64,000 nt of DNA, from NCBI GenBank assembly GCA_020849725.1, contig JADLAZ010000109.1, positions 46,293 through 110,292 of the forward strand, written 5' to 3'. The position numbers were made by a program, and so were the translations under genes. Origin of the DNA: Chloroflexota bacterium (lineage in GTDB: Bacteria; Chloroflexota; Chloroflexia; Thermomicrobiales; JADLAZ01). The notes beneath the pieces are model-generated. The model ran no database searches, was not told the DNA's origin, and was given only the letters and a program-made list of their open reading frames with translations. Positions 62,786 to 64,000 of the stretch are shown here, piece by piece. Within the stretch, counting starts at the first letter, position 1. Each line of letters opens with the position of its first letter.

Positions 62786-64000
62786 ATGCCGCTGACCTAC
62801 ACGCCGCCATCGCGCTCGGCGAAGACAGCCAGCGCCAGTTCAAGCGCGACGTCACGAGCGCCGACGCGCTGGCGGCGGAGATGGCCGCCTTCGCCAATGC
62901 CGAGGGTGGCACGATCCTGCTGGGCGTGGCGGACGACGGCAGCGTGCCGGGGCTGAGCCGGGCCGACGTGGCGCGGCTCAACCAGGTGATCGGCAACGCC
63001 GCCGCGCAGCATGTGCGCAGCCCGCTGACGGTGCGGACCGAGAACGTCGCCGTCGGTGACGAGCGCGTCGTCATCGTGCTCACCATTCCGAAGGGCCAGG
63101 ACAAGCCCTACTTCGATCGCCAGGGTGTGATCTGGCTCAAAAGCGGAGCCGACAAGCGGCGGGTGAACTCGAAAGAGGAGCTGCGCCGCCTGTTTCAGAG
63201 CGCGGCCCAGTTCCACGCCGACGAGCTTGCCACCGGGGCCGGCGTTGACACGCTCGATCGACTCCGTTTCCGCGATTTCCTGCGCGATGTCTACCAGCAG
63301 CCCTTCCCCGAGGCGCCGGCGGCGTTGCTGACACTGCTCCAGAACATGAATCTGGCCACCGACGCCGGCACATTGAACCTGGCCGGCGTGTTGCTGTTCG
63401 CCGAGCGGCCGGAGTGGATCGTGCCGCAGTTCAGCGTCAAGGCGATCCGCTATCCCGGCGTCGCCATTCACGTCAGCGACTACATCGACACCGAGGACTT
63501 CGCCGGGCCGCTGCCGGCGCAGTTCGCCGGGGCGATGGCCTTCGTGATGCGCAACCTGCGCAAGGTGCAGGCCGGCCACGGCGTCAACGCGCCGGGCGTG
63601 CCGGAGATACCGGCGGCGGTGTTCGAGGAGTTGCTGGTGAACGCGCTGGCGCACCGCGACTACCTGATCAGCGCCCCGATCCGGCTGTTCATCTTTGACG
63701 ACCGCATCGAGATCGTCAGCCCCGGGCACCTGCCCAACAACCTGACGGTGTCCAAGATCCGCGCCGGCAACTCCGTCATTCGCAACCCGATCCTGGTGTC
63801 GTACATCGCCAAGGGACTGTTGCCCTACCGGGGCCTGGGCTCCGGCATCACGCGGGCGCTGGACCAGTGGCCGGCGATCGATTTCACTGACGATCGAGAC
63901 GGCAACCTGTTCACCGCAACCGTTCGCCGGCCCGAAGCCGAAGACACGACCGTGTCCGAGGTCGGTTCGGAGAAAAGTTCGGAGAAAAGTTCGGAGAAAA
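62782..64000 (+). CDS. AlbA_2/Schlafen-domain and GHKL-ATPase-like protein, 3' end outside window
   Basis: The frame is open from ATG 62782 to the window end (406 codons), so the gene is cut off. Residues about 10-125 form an AlbA_2 (Schlafen AAA_4) domain: SQRQFKRDV, AAFANAEGGTILLGVADDG, KPYFDRQGVIWLKSGADKRR. Residues about 270-360 carry the HATPase_c_4 pattern: EELLVNALAHRDYL, IFDDRIEIVSPGHLP, GLGSGITRAL. These proteins are called putative transcriptional regulators or ATP-dependent helicase-like and often sit in restriction or defence loci. The last codons repeat SSEK three times, encoded by a 12-base tandem repeat. A role with the type I system is likely by position only. Confidence 0.83.
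   Translation, partial: MNAADLHAAIALGEDSQRQFKRDVTSADALAAEMAAFANAEGGTILLGVADDGSVPGLSRADVARLNQVIGNAAAQHVRSPLTVRTENVAVGDERVVIVLTIPKGQDKPYFDRQGVIWLKSGADKRRVNSKEELRRLFQSAAQFHADELATGAGVDTLDRLRFRDFLRDVYQQPFPEAPAALLTLLQNMNLATDAGTLNLAGVLLFAERPEWIVPQFSVKAIRYPGVAIHVSDYIDTEDFAGPLPAQFAGAMAFVMRNLRKVQAGHGVNAPGVPEIPAAVFEELLVNALAHRDYLISAPIRLFIFDDRIEIVSPGHLPNNLTVSKIRAGNSVIRNPILVSYIAKGLLPYRGLGSGITRALDQWPAIDFTDDRDGNLFTATVRRPEAEDTTVSEVGSEKSSEKSSEK

Overview
The window is GC-rich, gene-dense chromosomal DNA from a free-living bacterium. Several features together suggest Chloroflexota, in or near Thermomicrobia: long secreted Thr/Pro-rich proteins with PPC domains, a DUF58/BatA/VWA operon, Uma2-family proteins, PspC/DUF4097 membrane pairs, T-box leaders and many palindromic intergenic repeats. 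This is an inference from gene content; there is no rRNA here to confirm it. No CRISPR array, prophage or transposase gene was seen.

Layout. 1-5.0 kb: the end of an RmlD-like reductase, a membrane protein and a large secreted PPC-domain protein. 5.4-15.3 kb: a tightly overlapping operon with a degenerate gluzincin-like protein, a membrane protein, DUF58, BatA-like and double-VWA proteins, followed by a PH-domain membrane protein. 15.3-19.6 kb: a promoter and T-box leader with a lysine specifier, driving fungal-type homocitrate synthase, one-chain homoaconitase and a B3/B4 tRNA-editing-like protein. 19.6-28 kb: a hydrolase, two zinc dehydrogenases, folK, a PspC/DUF4097 pair and a DapA-like aldolase. 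28.1-31.9 kb: an ABC importer whose permease is fused in frame to a MenA/UbiA-type prenyltransferase. 32-37.7 kb: a response regulator, mtaB carrying an in-frame palindromic insertion, small genes, threonine synthase and tRNA-Gly(CCC). 38-44.6 kb: MarR, CAP, DinB, PPOX, dienelactone hydrolase, a GSA-aminotransferase-like enzyme, and tyrS behind a tyrosine T-box. 45.1-57.4 kb: a surface-glycan locus containing all four GDP-heptose activities, three of its domains fused in one chain, then glycosyltransferases, methyltransferases and an epimerase. 57.6-64 kb: Uma2, an aldo/keto reductase, a type I HsdM-HsdS fusion whose second target-recognition domain is visibly AT-richer, a short HsdR-like N-terminal remnant and an AlbA_2/Schlafen-type gene running off the end.

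Across these regions lie at least nine palindromic or inverted-repeat elements of several families. One is inside a coding sequence and another supplies the stop codon of folK. The most unusual points are the palindrome inside mtaB, the permease-prenyltransferase fusion, the lysine T-box over an alpha-aminoadipate operon, the three-domain heptose enzyme, and the decaying or recombining restriction locus at the right end.
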